Below are positions 25,739 to 34,633 of a stretch of DNA of 64,000 nt, piece by piece. The DNA comes from Thermomonas sp. XSG. Its GTDB lineage: Bacteria; Pseudomonadota; Gammaproteobacteria; Xanthomonadales; Xanthomonadaceae. The position numbers and the translations under genes are program-made. Location: NCBI RefSeq assembly GCF_014678725.1, contig NZ_CP061497.1:434001-498000 (forward strand). Direction: 5' to 3'. Below the pieces are notes generated by a model. The model had not been told where the DNA came from, made no database searches, and saw only the letters and a list, made by a program, of their open reading frames with translations. Position 1 is the first letter of the stretch; every line of letters starts with the position of its first letter.

Positions 25739-26988
25739 GCGCTTTTCCATTCGTTCGCGGGGCGTTCGTCGGCGATCATCGCATCGAAATCCTGGCGCTT
25801 GCGGATCACCGCGTAGCGGCCATCCTCCACCAGCACTTCCGCCGCCAGCGGGCGCGAGTTGTAGGTCGATGCCATTGACGCGCCATAGGCGCCGGCGCCG
25901 AGGATGGCGACCAGGTCGCCGGCCTCGCAGCGCGGCATGTCGCGCTGCCGGGCGAAGGTGTCGCCGGTTTCGCAGACCGGCCCGACAACGTCGTAGGCCA
26001 CCTGCTCGCGGCCGGCATCGCCGCCGACCCGCACGATGTCATGCCAGGCGTCGTACAGGCTGGGCCGCAGCAGGTCGTTCATGCCCGCGTCCAGCATCAG
26101 GAAGCGGCGCGCGCGGCCCTGCTTTTCCAGCACCACGCGGGTCAGCAGCAGCCCGGCTTCGGCCATCAGCCAGCGACCCGGCTCCACCAGGATGCGTCCG
26201 CCGAAACCGGCCAGCGCTTCGCGGATCGCGGCCGCGTATTCAGCCGCCTCCGGCGCCACTTCGCCATCGCGGTAGCGCACGCCAAGGCCGCCACCGACAT
26301 CGATGCTGGCGATGGCATGGCCGGCGGCTTCCAGCTCCCGCCAGAACGCGGCCATCCGCTGCAGCGCCTCGCGCACCGGCTGCAGGCTCAGCAATTGCGA
26401 GCCGATGTGCATATGCAGTCCGTCCAGGCGCAGGTTCGGCCACTGCGCGGCGCCGTCGAACCACGCCCGCGCCTCCTCCGTCGGCACGCCGAACTTGTTC
26501 TCCGCCTTGCCGGTGGAGATCTTGGCGTGGGTGAGCGCGTCCACGTCGGGATTGATCCGCACCGACGCCACCGCGACGCATCCGCGGGCGGCCGCGATGC
26601 GCTGGATGGCATCAAGCTCCGCACGCGACTCCACGTTGAAACGGCCGATCCCCGCGGCCAGCGCCGCGTCGATCTCCGCGTCGGTCTTGCCGACCCCGGA
26701 AAACACGATGTCGTCCGCGGCGATGCCCGCGCGCAACGCGCGTTCCATCTCGCCACCGGAAACGATGTCCGCACCCGCGCCTTCGGCTGCCAGCAGCCGT
26801 AGGATCGCGCCGTTGCCGTTGGCCTTGACCGCGTAGCGGATGCCGGCATCCAGCCCCGCCAGCGCATCGCGCAGTGCGCGAACGCGCCCGCGGATCGCCG
26901 GCGCCGAATACACGTAAAGCGGCGTACCTTCGCGCGCCGCCAGCGTCGCCAGCGCCACGCCCTCGACCGTACCCGTTGTCGCGTCCAT
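25735..26988 (-). CDS. lysA: Diaminopimelate decarboxylase
   Basis: Last step of lysine synthesis: PLP-dependent decarboxylation of meso-diaminopimelate. The 417-residue product has the PLP lysine in YAVKANGNGA near residue 52, HMHIGSQL near 192, DVGGGLGVRY, EPGRWLMAEAG and the C-terminal CETGDTF and YGASMASTYNSRPLAAEVLV motifs, in the canonical order. The frame is open 23 codons upstream into a terminator hairpin, so MDATTGTVEG is preferred. Here it heads an operon with two exported hydrolases rather than lying with dapF. Since it consumes meso-DAP, which also comes from degraded murein, a salvage role is plausible. Confidence 0.94.
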   Translation of the reverse strand: MDATTGTVEGVALATLAAREGTPLYVYSAPAIRGRVRALRDALAGLDAGIRYAVKANGNGAILRLLAAEGAGADIVSGGEMERALRAGIAADDIVFSGVGKTDAEIDAALAAGIGRFNVESRAELDAIQRIAAARGCVAVASVRINPDVDALTHAKISTGKAENKFGVPTEEARAWFDGAAQWPNLRLDGLHMHIGSQLLSLQPVREALQRMAAFWRELEAAGHAIASIDVGGGLGVRYRDGEVAPEAAEYAAAIREALAGFGGRILVEPGRWLMAEAGLLLTRVVLEKQGRARRFLMLDAGMNDLLRPSLYDAWHDIVRVGGDAGREQVAYDVVGPVCETGDTFARQRDMPRCEAGDLVAILGAGAYGASMASTYNSRPLAAEVLVEDGRYAVIRKRQDFDAMIADERPANEWKSA

Positions 26989-27010
26989 CCAGCGCACTTC
27001 CGTTCTGTTC

Positions 27011-27040
27011 AAAAAAAATGGCGGCCCGGCTAGGGCCGCC
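27011..27040 (-). terminator. Intrinsic terminator after the Oar-like receptor
   Basis: GGCGGCCC / GGGCCGCC, 8-bp stem and 5-base loop (27020-27040), followed on the minus strand by ATTTTTTTT (27011-27019). It lies 42 bases after the receptor stop and just before lysA, so lysA must have its own promoter in the last bases or downstream of it. Confidence 0.85.
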
Positions 27041-27082
27041 TCCAGGGGGAACCGCAAATCAAACAGGGATGCAGCGCAGGGA

Positions 27083-30000
27083 TCAGAAGTTCCAGGTCAT
27101 GACCAGCTGCGAGTAGCGCGGCGACTGCCAGCGGGTACCGGTACCGAACAGCGCGCGCTTCACGCCCGGACCCTTCTCGTAGCGGGCGCGCACGTTGATC
27201 ACTTCCTGCTCGTTCAACAGGTTGAAGACCGACAGGCGCACCTTCAGGTCCACGCCGGGCACCGGCAGGGTCCAGGTCACGTTGGCGCCGAGGTTGTAGA
27301 TCCACGGCATGCGGCCGAACTCGCCGCGCGGCGTCTGCCTGAACACGCGCTCGTTCCACGCCTTGTCGCAGTTCTGCACGCACAGCCAGCCGGAACCGCC
27401 ACCAGACCCTTCGGTCACGAAACTGCCCGCACCAAGGCTGTCATCCGGCCAGGCCACGCCAAACGCGGTAATCGGACCGCCCGAGAGCGCCGAGAAGGTG
27501 GCACCGAACGACCACATCTCGTTGAGCTTGTAGGCGCCGCGCAGCTTGATCTGGTGGCGATGGTCGTTGAACAGGTCGCCGTAGCGCTCGTTGTTGGCCG
27601 GGTGGTCCCAGTGCTGGACCATGCCGGTGTCGCCATAGTTGGTATCGGAGTTGACCGGGCCCTCATGGTTGCCCTCCGACTTCGACCACAGGTACGAGGC
27701 ATTGAACGCCCACTTGTCGTCCCAGGCGCGGTCGATCTGGAACTCCAGCGCCTTGTAGGTGCGCTTGGGCTGGGAGTAGCCGATGACCTCACCGCTGCCG
27801 CCCTTCCTGTAGCCGTCCTTGGAGGTATCGATGGTGATCCAGCCGTCGGTGGCACAGCCCATCGCCTTGGTGCCCCAGATCGTCAGCTTGTCGCCGGGGT
27901 TGCCGATCGGCCACAGGGTGCCGGTGGGACCACACGGGGTATGGTTGATGCGGATGTCATCCATCGCATTCGGCATGCGCCGATAGGTCGCATTGACGCC
28001 CCACGACCAGGCCTGGTTGATCATCTGCTGGAAGCCGAGGATCGCCTCGTCCTGGTAGACCGCCTCGAGATCGCGGTCCACGCTCTGGCGCAGGTCCGCC
28101 ACCGACAGGTTGTAGGAGTCATCGACCGCACCGATCTGGTTGCCCAGAATCGGTTCCATGTAGGCCGAACCGGTCACCGGATTGGTGGCGGCACGCCAAC
28201 CGCCCAACGCGTAGAACGTGCGCTCGTCGATCAGGCCACCGGCGAAGTTGTAGTTGATGATGTTGGTGACCGGCAGGTAGTAGCGACCGAGGTTGCCGAA
28301 CAACTTGCTGGTGCCATCGCCCCGCATGTCCCAGGAGAAGCCGAGGCGCGGCGAAACCAGATTGTCGATCTTGATGAAGCTGGTGCCCGCCGCGGTCTTG
28401 TTGTCGAAGCTGTCCACGCGCACGCCGAGGTTCAGCACGAAGCTGGGCGTGATGTTCCAGACATCCTCGAGGTAGTAGGCGTTGGCGGTGGTCTCGAACA
28501 CGCCGCCATCGACGCGACGACGGCCCATCACGATCGCATTGACGCCGGTGGGGACGGTGGAGCCGTTGTCCAGCACTGCGCCTGGGGTGGCGCCGAACAC
28601 CGTGTAGCGCATCCCGGTGGTGCCGGGGTAGCGGGTGGTCCGATCGGTGACCATCTCCTCGCGGTCCATGCCGAAGCGCAGCAGGTGGTCACCCAGCGCC
28701 CATTCGAAATCCAGGCGGGCCACCTTGCGCTCGTCGAAGTGGCGGACCACGGAAGCGGAGCTGCTGGGATGGCAGCTGACCGCGGGCTTGCCCATCGCGT
28801 TGTAGGCGGTGTTGTAGCTGCTGTCGATCAACACCTGCGCGCACTGGGTGTCGGCCGGCGAATACACCAGGCTGCTGCTGCGGTTGATGCCGTACATCGC
28901 CTTGGCGGTGAAGTTCTGCCCGAAGTGCCCGGTATAGGTCATCGAGCCGTTCTTGCCGCCGCCTTCGGAGGTGGAAGTGCCGGTGAAGGCACCAACCGTG
29001 GCGGTCCCGTAGTCGTAGCCGTAGGCGTCGGTGCCGGTATCGCCCTCGTCGGAGAACGCGAGCAGTTCCAGGTGGTGGTCGTCGTTGATGTTCCAGTCCA
29101 GCTTGGTGCCCCAGAAGCCGTTGTCGGACTTGCTGTCGCTCCAAGTGGTGCCGGCCGAATTGGTGTATCGCGAGGAGTTCTGGCGCTGTTCGTACATCGC
29201 GAAGATGAACAGCTTGTCCTTGATGATCGGACCCGAAGCCCAGACGTTGGCCTTCATGAAGCTGCTGCGATCGTGGTTGGCCCGGTAGGTCGCGGAGGAC
29301 GGCTTGCCGTCACCGTCGATACCGTCGAACTGGTGGTCGTCGGCTGCGGCGCGCCATGCGGAGGGCTCGAAGGTCGTCTCGATACCGGCCTTGAACTCGT
29401 TGCTGCCCGAGCGGGTGACCGCATTGATCACGCCGCCGGTGCTGCGGCCGAACTCGACCGAGTAGCCACCCGTCTTAACCTGGAATTCCTGGAAGAACGC
29501 GAACGGCGCTGCCGAGAAGCTTTGGCGACGGTAGAAGTCGGTGACGTTGAGGCCGTTGATGAAGACCGAGTTCTCGGCCACGGAGGAGCCGCCGAACGAC
29601 ATGCCGCCGAACGAGGAATTGCCGGTGATGACGCCGGGCGCGAGCAGCGCCACCGACGTCAGGTTCTGATCCACCGGCATGCGCGCGATTTCCTCGCGAT
29701 TGACGTTGGTGGAGGTCTCGGTGGATTGAACGTCCACGCGGTTGACCACCCGCGAGCCGACAACCTGCACCGCATCGAGATTGGTCAGGTTGCCTTCGCT
29801 GCCGAGGTTGACCGTGGTGGTGCCGCCCAGCGACACGCTCACCGCCAGCGTCTGGCCCACGCCCTGCCCACCGCGCTTGACCTGCAGGCTGTAGTCGCCT
29901 ACCGGCAGCTGGCTGACGCGGTAGCTGCCGTCGCTGCCGACGGTCACCGTGCGGCTGGCGCCGGTGGCGTTGTTGACCAGCACCACCTGGTCGCCGGCGC

Positions 30001-30124
30001 TGGCACGCCCCGCCACGGCACCGGTGGCGCTCTGCGCGAGGACCGGCGAGGCCGCCAGCGACGTGAGGCACAAGCCCATGGCGATACTGAGTACGGACTT
30101 GCGCAAATTGCGGGTGCTGCTCAT
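27083..30124 (-). CDS. Oar-like TonB-dependent receptor (first copy)
   Basis: A 1013-residue outer-membrane active transporter. A signal peptide (to about VLAQ) is followed by a carboxypeptidase-regulatory-like Ig domain (SGSYRVSQLPVGDYSLQV-type, about 28-105), then a plug with VSVSLGG...LDAVQVVGS and PVDQNLTSVALLAPGVI, VFINGLNVTDFY, KTGGYSVEFGRSTGGVINAV, and a beta-barrel ending SQLVMTWNF with a terminal Phe for BAM. The start was set at MSSTRNLRKSVLSIAMG with GGAGAGG just upstream. Oar-type receptors import oligosaccharides, peptides or siderophores. Between cell-wall peptide genes on both sides, a muropeptide or peptide substrate is a reasonable guess. Confidence 0.88.
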   Translation of the reverse strand: MSSTRNLRKSVLSIAMGLCLTSLAASPVLAQSATGAVAGRASAGDQVVLVNNATGASRTVTVGSDGSYRVSQLPVGDYSLQVKRGGQGVGQTLAVSVSLGGTTTVNLGSEGNLTNLDAVQVVGSRVVNRVDVQSTETSTNVNREEIARMPVDQNLTSVALLAPGVITGNSSFGGMSFGGSSVAENSVFINGLNVTDFYRRQSFSAAPFAFFQEFQVKTGGYSVEFGRSTGGVINAVTRSGSNEFKAGIETTFEPSAWRAAADDHQFDGIDGDGKPSSATYRANHDRSSFMKANVWASGPIIKDKLFIFAMYEQRQNSSRYTNSAGTTWSDSKSDNGFWGTKLDWNINDDHHLELLAFSDEGDTGTDAYGYDYGTATVGAFTGTSTSEGGGKNGSMTYTGHFGQNFTAKAMYGINRSSSLVYSPADTQCAQVLIDSSYNTAYNAMGKPAVSCHPSSSASVVRHFDERKVARLDFEWALGDHLLRFGMDREEMVTDRTTRYPGTTGMRYTVFGATPGAVLDNGSTVPTGVNAIVMGRRRVDGGVFETTANAYYLEDVWNITPSFVLNLGVRVDSFDNKTAAGTSFIKIDNLVSPRLGFSWDMRGDGTSKLFGNLGRYYLPVTNIINYNFAGGLIDERTFYALGGWRAATNPVTGSAYMEPILGNQIGAVDDSYNLSVADLRQSVDRDLEAVYQDEAILGFQQMINQAWSWGVNATYRRMPNAMDDIRINHTPCGPTGTLWPIGNPGDKLTIWGTKAMGCATDGWITIDTSKDGYRKGGSGEVIGYSQPKRTYKALEFQIDRAWDDKWAFNASYLWSKSEGNHEGPVNSDTNYGDTGMVQHWDHPANNERYGDLFNDHRHQIKLRGAYKLNEMWSFGATFSALSGGPITAFGVAWPDDSLGAGSFVTEGSGGGSGWLCVQNCDKAWNERVFRQTPRGEFGRMPWIYNLGANVTWTLPVPGVDLKVRLSVFNLLNEQEVINVRARYEKGPGVKRALFGTGTRWQSPRYSQLVMTWNF

Positions 30125-30216
30125 AACCTCTCCCCGGTCGATGATTGGATTGTTCTGGATGCCGCGGCGTGCGGGATTCCCGCCCCTCTTCCGCCATCGG
30201 CAGCGACTGTCTTGGC

Positions 30217-30245
30217 TGTGTAACACGCAGCGAATGTATGGTCAA
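30217..30245 (-). promoter_or_regulatory. Candidate promoter of the first Oar-like receptor
   Basis: Minus-strand TTGACC (30240-30245), 17-base spacer, TACACA (30217-30222), about 93 bases before the receptor ATG. The 235-base divergent gap is AT-rich compared with its surroundings and also carries TATAAC at 30262-30267 on the plus strand, a candidate -10 for the endopeptidase operon. Confidence 0.4.
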
Positions 30246-30359
30246 TAATTTATTCTTGGCGTATAACAATCTCGAATCACATATTCCGCAGTGCACAATC
30301 CGCAGCATCGCCCGTACCGGTCATCACCCGGCGGCAGACAACCTCTTGAAGGAGTGGGA

Positions 30360-31793
30360 ATGACATCCACGCGATCCACCCGCGCCGGAATGCCGGCCTT
30401 ACGCATGCTAACCCTGGCGTTGGCGCTGGTGGCGATGCCAGGCATGGCGCGCACGCCGCAGACCACCCCGCTGCAGGTGCCTGCGCACGGCGTCATCGGC
30501 GTTGCGGACGCCCAGCTCAGCCCGGATTTCTGGATCGCCCGCAGCAAGGCGCCGGATGCACCGCTAATGACGCGCGCCGCCATCGACGCCCGCAACGCAC
30601 GGCTGCTGCGCGAGGACACGTCGATGCACGACCTGACCGCGTTGCCGGCAACGCTGGCGCGCACGCAGGTGGCCGGCTGGATCACCGGACTGGCCTCGCC
30701 GCCGACGCGCGCGCTCTGGGATGAGGCCGGCAATCCAGTGGCGAGGACCGCCCTTGATGCCATCGTCGCCAACCGCGCGCTCGACGCCATCCCCGCCAGC
30801 CAGCCGACCCGCTTCGGCCTGGCCGTCCAGCGTGCCTCGCTGCGCGCCTTCCCGACGACTCTGCGCGTGTTCAACAGCAACGACGACGCCGACATCGACC
30901 GCTTCCAGGAAAGCGCGCTGTTCCCGGGCGACCCGGTGGTGATCGCGCATGCCAGCAGCGACGGCCAATGGCTGTTCGTGGTCAGCCCGCGCTACGCCGC
31001 GTGGGTGGAGGCCACGGCGATCGCCGAAGGCTCCCGCGACGCCGTGCTGGGCTACGGCCAGCGCGCGCCCTATCGGATCATCACCGGCGCCAAGCCGCGC
31101 ACCGTGTTCACCCGCGAGGAGCCGCGCCTGTCGGAACTGCAGCTGGACATGGGCACGCGCGTGCCGCTGGCGCAGGCAGCGCCGGACCAGCCGGTCAACG
31201 GCCAGCACCCCTACAGCGCATGGACCCTGTCGCTGCCGGTGCGCAACGCCGACGGCCGGCTGGCGTTCGCGCCCGCACTGCTGCAGAAAATCGCCGACAG
31301 CCGCGCCGACTACCTGCCGCTGACCCGCGCCAACATCCTCCGCCAGGCCTTCAAGTTCCTCGGCGAACGCTACGGCTGGGGCCATTCGTACAACGGCCGC
31401 GACTGCAGCGGCTTCGTCTCCGACGTGTACCGCAGCATGGGCGTGCAGCTGCCGCGCAACACCGGCGACCAGGCGAAGAGCCCGGTGTTCGCGCGCACCA
31501 GCTTCGCGCCGGAGGACGGCCGGGACAAGCGCATGGCGGCGGTGAGGGCGATGCAGGTTGGCGATCTGATCTACATCCCCGGGCACGTGATGATGTACAT
31601 CGGCGACATCGACGGCATGCCCTACGTGATCCACGACACCAACGGCGGCAGCTACCTCGGCGCCGACGGCAAGCCGCGTTCGCTCGGCCTCAACGGCGTT
31701 TCGGTCACCCCGCTGCTGCCGCTGCGCTTCGGCAAGGACCACGACTACGTCGACCGCATCACCAACATCGTCAAGGTGGCAGCCGCCCAATGA
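30360..31793 (+). CDS. Exported NlpC/P60 (C40) peptidoglycan endopeptidase with SH3 domains
   Basis: 477 residues. A signal peptide (MTSTRSTRAGMPALRMLTLA to about GMAR) is followed by two SH3b-like domains (about 150-300), then an NlpC/P60 domain. Catalytic Cys349 lies in YNGRDCSGFVSDVY, His409 in IPGHVMMYIG and His425 in VIHDTNGG. Such enzymes hydrolyse the gamma-D-Glu-meso-DAP bond in muropeptides, releasing L-Ala-D-Glu and DAP-containing peptides. The ATG at 30360 has GGAG upstream. It is the first gene of a five-gene overlapping operon; its product L-Ala-D-Glu is the substrate of the next gene's enzyme. Confidence 0.9.
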   Translation: MTSTRSTRAGMPALRMLTLALALVAMPGMARTPQTTPLQVPAHGVIGVADAQLSPDFWIARSKAPDAPLMTRAAIDARNARLLREDTSMHDLTALPATLARTQVAGWITGLASPPTRALWDEAGNPVARTALDAIVANRALDAIPASQPTRFGLAVQRASLRAFPTTLRVFNSNDDADIDRFQESALFPGDPVVIAHASSDGQWLFVVSPRYAAWVEATAIAEGSRDAVLGYGQRAPYRIITGAKPRTVFTREEPRLSELQLDMGTRVPLAQAAPDQPVNGQHPYSAWTLSLPVRNADGRLAFAPALLQKIADSRADYLPLTRANILRQAFKFLGERYGWGHSYNGRDCSGFVSDVYRSMGVQLPRNTGDQAKSPVFARTSFAPEDGRDKRMAAVRAMQVGDLIYIPGHVMMYIGDIDGMPYVIHDTNGGSYLGADGKPRSLGLNGVSVTPLLPLRFGKDHDYVDRITNIVKVAAAQ

Positions 31794-32896
31794 AGATCAC
31801 TGACATCCGCTTCGGCATGCTGCGCGTGCCGCTGAAAACCCCGTTCAAGACCGCGCTGCGCACCGTCGAGCAGGTGGAGGACGTGGTGGTGATGGTGCAC
31901 ACCGACGATGGCCACGTGGGCTACGGCAGCGCACCCGCCACCGCGGTCATCACCGGCGACACCCACGGCTCCATCGTCGACGCCATCCGCCATTACATCG
32001 CGCCCCGCCTGATCGGCCACGAGATCGCCAACCTCAACCACCTCACCCACCTGGTGCAGGGCGCGATGGAGAAGAACACCAGCGCCAAGGCAGCGGTGGA
32101 GATCGCCCTGTACGACCTGTGGGGCCAGCTGTACCGCGCGCCGATCTACCAGCTGCTGGGCGGCGGCGACCCGGCCATCACCACCGACATCACCATCAGC
32201 GTGGACTACATCGACAAGATGGTGGCGGACTCGCTGGCGGCGGTGGAGCGCGGTTTCGAATCGCTGAAGATCAAGGTGGGCAAGGACATCGGTCTGGACA
32301 TCGAGCGCACCAAGGCGATCCACGCCGCGGTGGAAGGCCGCGCCCTGCTGCGCCTCGACGCCAACCAGGGCTGGACCGCCAAGCAGGCGGTGTATGCGCT
32401 GCAGACGCTGGAGGACGCCGGGGTCAAGCTCGAGCTGGTCGAACAGCCGGTCAAGGCGCACGACCTGGCCGGCCTCCGCTACGTCACCGAGCGCGTGCAC
32501 ACCCCGGTGATGGCCGACGAAAGCGTGTTCGGCCCGCGCGAGGTGGTGGAGCTGATCCGCATGCGCGCCGCCGACATCGTCAACATCAAGCTGATGAAGA
32601 CCGGTGGCATTTCCAACGCGGTCAAGATCGCCGATATTTGCAGCCTGTACGGGATCGACTGCATGATCGGCTGCATGCTTGAATCCAGTATCGGCGTGGC
32701 CGCAGCCGTGCACCTGGCGGTGGCGAAGTCTGACGTGATCAGCAAGGTGGACCTCGACGGGCCGTCGCTGTGCCGCTTCGACCCGGTGCAGAGCGGCGTG
32801 GTGTTCAACGAATCGGAGATCAGCGTGACCGACGCACCTGGCCTTGGCATCCGCCACATCGAAGGCCTCGCCCCCGCGCATGACCTGGCCGCCTGA
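31790..32896 (+). CDS. L-Ala-D/L-Glu epimerase family (enolase superfamily) dipeptide epimerase
   Basis: 368 residues. The muconate-lactonizing subgroup of the enolase superfamily: KIKVG near residue 162 with the paired catalytic lysines, metal ligands in LDANQ near 190, VEQPV and ADES, and the second catalytic lysine in NIKLMKTGG. The C-terminal CMLESSIG matches dipeptide epimerases such as YcjG. The reaction turns L-Ala-D-Glu from murein into L-Ala-L-Glu, which ordinary dipeptidases can cut. ATGA overlap with the endopeptidase gene supports a shared pathway. Other dipeptide specificities are possible. Confidence 0.9.
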   Translation: MKITDIRFGMLRVPLKTPFKTALRTVEQVEDVVVMVHTDDGHVGYGSAPATAVITGDTHGSIVDAIRHYIAPRLIGHEIANLNHLTHLVQGAMEKNTSAKAAVEIALYDLWGQLYRAPIYQLLGGGDPAITTDITISVDYIDKMVADSLAAVERGFESLKIKVGKDIGLDIERTKAIHAAVEGRALLRLDANQGWTAKQAVYALQTLEDAGVKLELVEQPVKAHDLAGLRYVTERVHTPVMADESVFGPREVVELIRMRAADIVNIKLMKTGGISNAVKIADICSLYGIDCMIGCMLESSIGVAAAVHLAVAKSDVISKVDLDGPSLCRFDPVQSGVVFNESEISVTDAPGLGIRHIEGLAPAHDLAA

Positions 32897-33755
32897 GGCG
32901 ATCCAGGTGGGCACGGCGCTGGTCAAGATCCGCTCCGAACGCGACCGCATGTCGGCGATCGAACGGCGCATCGCCGACTTCATCGTCGAGAACGCCCAGC
33001 TGATGCGCGATTACTCCTCGCAGCAGTTGGCCAACGCGCTGGGCATCAGCCAGTCCAGCGTGGTGAAGTTCTGCCAGAAACTGGGCTTCAAGGGCTATCC
33101 CGACCTCAAGCTGGCGATCAACGAGGCGGTGATCCGCGCCGACAGCAATGGCGGCGCGCAGCCCCTGCCGCAGGATGCCTCGCATGCGGCCGCGCAGGGC
33201 TACGGCCTGTGGCTGCGCAAGTCGGAGGCCGAGGAAGCCACCCGCCTGATCAACCCGCCCGGCACCCTGACCGCCGTCGCCGACACGATCGGACGCGCCC
33301 GCACCGTGTTCATCATCGGCCTGGGCGAAGACGACCTGCACGCGCGCACCCTGGCGCTGCGGCTGGCCCAGCTGGGCATCCTCACGGTGCACAACTTCGA
33401 CGCCGCGCACATGACCGCCAGCCTGTCCGCGGCCAAGCCGGACGACGTGCTGCTGGCGTTCTCCGAGCACGGCCAGCAGCCCGCGCTGGGCCAACTGGCG
33501 CGGCATATGCGCAGCCAGCGCGGCAAGGTGGTGACCATCACCCGCCACAGCGCCAACGCCCTGCGCGCGCAGGCCGACCTGGCGATGCTGGTGTCTGCGC
33601 ACGACGAACGCACGCACATCGAACCCTTGCTCTACCACTCCGCCTTGCAGCACCTGCTGGACCGGCTGTTCATCCGCCTGTACGAGGCCGACGGCGCCCG
33701 CCGCGCGCGCCTGCAGGAAACGCTGGAGCGCATCCAGCCGTTGCTGGAGCCGTGA
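32880..33755 (+). CDS. MurR/RpiR-family transcriptional regulator
   Basis: 291 residues: an N-terminal RpiR helix-turn-helix (RMSAIERRIADFIVENAQLM, SQQLANALGISQSSVVKFCQ KLG) and a C-terminal SIS sugar-phosphate-binding domain (about 130-260, with ARTVFIIGLGEDDLHARTLA). Several SIS positions look relaxed, so the ligand may not be a simple sugar phosphate. MurR, a member of this family, represses murein sugar use in E. coli. The start at 32880 lies 17 bases inside the epimerase end. It most likely controls this operon and the divergent receptor operon. Confidence 0.87.
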   Translation: MTWPPEAIQVGTALVKIRSERDRMSAIERRIADFIVENAQLMRDYSSQQLANALGISQSSVVKFCQKLGFKGYPDLKLAINEAVIRADSNGGAQPLPQDASHAAAQGYGLWLRKSEAEEATRLINPPGTLTAVADTIGRARTVFIIGLGEDDLHARTLALRLAQLGILTVHNFDAAHMTASLSAAKPDDVLLAFSEHGQQPALGQLARHMRSQRGKVVTITRHSANALRAQADLAMLVSAHDERTHIEPLLYHSALQHLLDRLFIRLYEADGARRARLQETLERIQPLLEP

Positions 33756-33859
33756 TGGCCCGGACCGGATGGCTGCGAGGCGATGGCGTCATTCCCCCGC
33801 AGCCGGAAACCACCGGCAAAAGCCCGCTACGATCCTTCAATTTCCCGGACTCCACGACG

Positions 33860-34633
33860 ATGCCGATCCGACGCACCGCCACCGCCCTGCTTGCCCTTCT
33901 CGTTGCAGGCTGCGCCCATAACGCCCCCCTCCCCGCGGCCGACGCCAGCCACTGGGCGGACGCAGGCCAGCTGGTGCTGGTCACCTCCGCCGACTGGGAT
34001 GCCACCGGCGGTGAACTGCGCCGGTTCGAGCGCGACGGCGACGGCTGGACGCAGGTCGGCGACGCGTTGCCGGTGACGCTGGGCCGCAACGGCAGCGGCT
34101 GGGGCCTCGGCCTCAACGCCGCGCGCAGCGATGGCCCGGTGAAGCGCGAGGGCGACGGCAAGGCGCCAGCCGGCGTGTTCGCCGTCGGCACCGCGTTCGG
34201 CTACGCCGACCGCGCCGACACCGGCCTGCACTACCAGGCGATGACCGCCAACGACTGGTGCATCGACGTGCCGGCCTCGAACTACTACAACCGGATCATC
34301 GACCGCAGCGTGGTCAAGGCGCCCCACCTCGACCAGTCCAGCGAGCCGATGCGCCGCGACCTCCACGCCGATGGCGACCAGCGCTACCGCGAGGGCTTCG
34401 TGATCGAGCACAACGAAGGCGGTGCGGCGCGCCAGGGCGGCAGCTGCATCTTCGCCCACCTGTGGAAGGCGCCCGGCGAGACCACCGCCGGCTGCACCGC
34501 GATGGCCCCGGCCAGCATGGACGCGCTGCTGGGGTGGCTGGACGCGCGCCGCAAGCCGGTGTTCGTGCTGCTGCCGAAAGCGCAGTACGCCGCGCTGAAA
34601 CACGAGTGGAAGCTGCCGGAGGTGTCCCCGTGA
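33860..34633 (+). CDS. L,D-transpeptidase-like (YkuD) lipoprotein
   Basis: 257 residues with a lipoprotein signal MPIRRTATALLALLVAGC (lipobox LVAGC, Cys18). The catalytic fold is recognisable by FVIEHNEGG, the GSCIFAHLW strand and the nucleophile loop TTAGCTAM around Cys212. YkuD-fold enzymes cross-link murein at DAP or cleave tetrapeptides (L,D-carboxypeptidase). In this catabolic setting carboxypeptidase-type trimming is as likely as cross-linking. It lies 104 bases after the regulator gene and shares GTGA with the symporter gene. Confidence 0.82.
   Translation: MPIRRTATALLALLVAGCAHNAPLPAADASHWADAGQLVLVTSADWDATGGELRRFERDGDGWTQVGDALPVTLGRNGSGWGLGLNAARSDGPVKREGDGKAPAGVFAVGTAFGYADRADTGLHYQAMTANDWCIDVPASNYYNRIIDRSVVKAPHLDQSSEPMRRDLHADGDQRYREGFVIEHNEGGAARQGGSCIFAHLWKAPGETTAGCTAMAPASMDALLGWLDARRKPVFVLLPKAQYAALKHEWKLPEVSP

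Noticed and set aside
27554-30223. 889-aa open frame on the plus strand opposite the first Oar-like receptor
   Set aside because: Composition is typical of an antisense high-GC frame, with no domain pattern; the minus strand encodes a complete TonB-dependent receptor.
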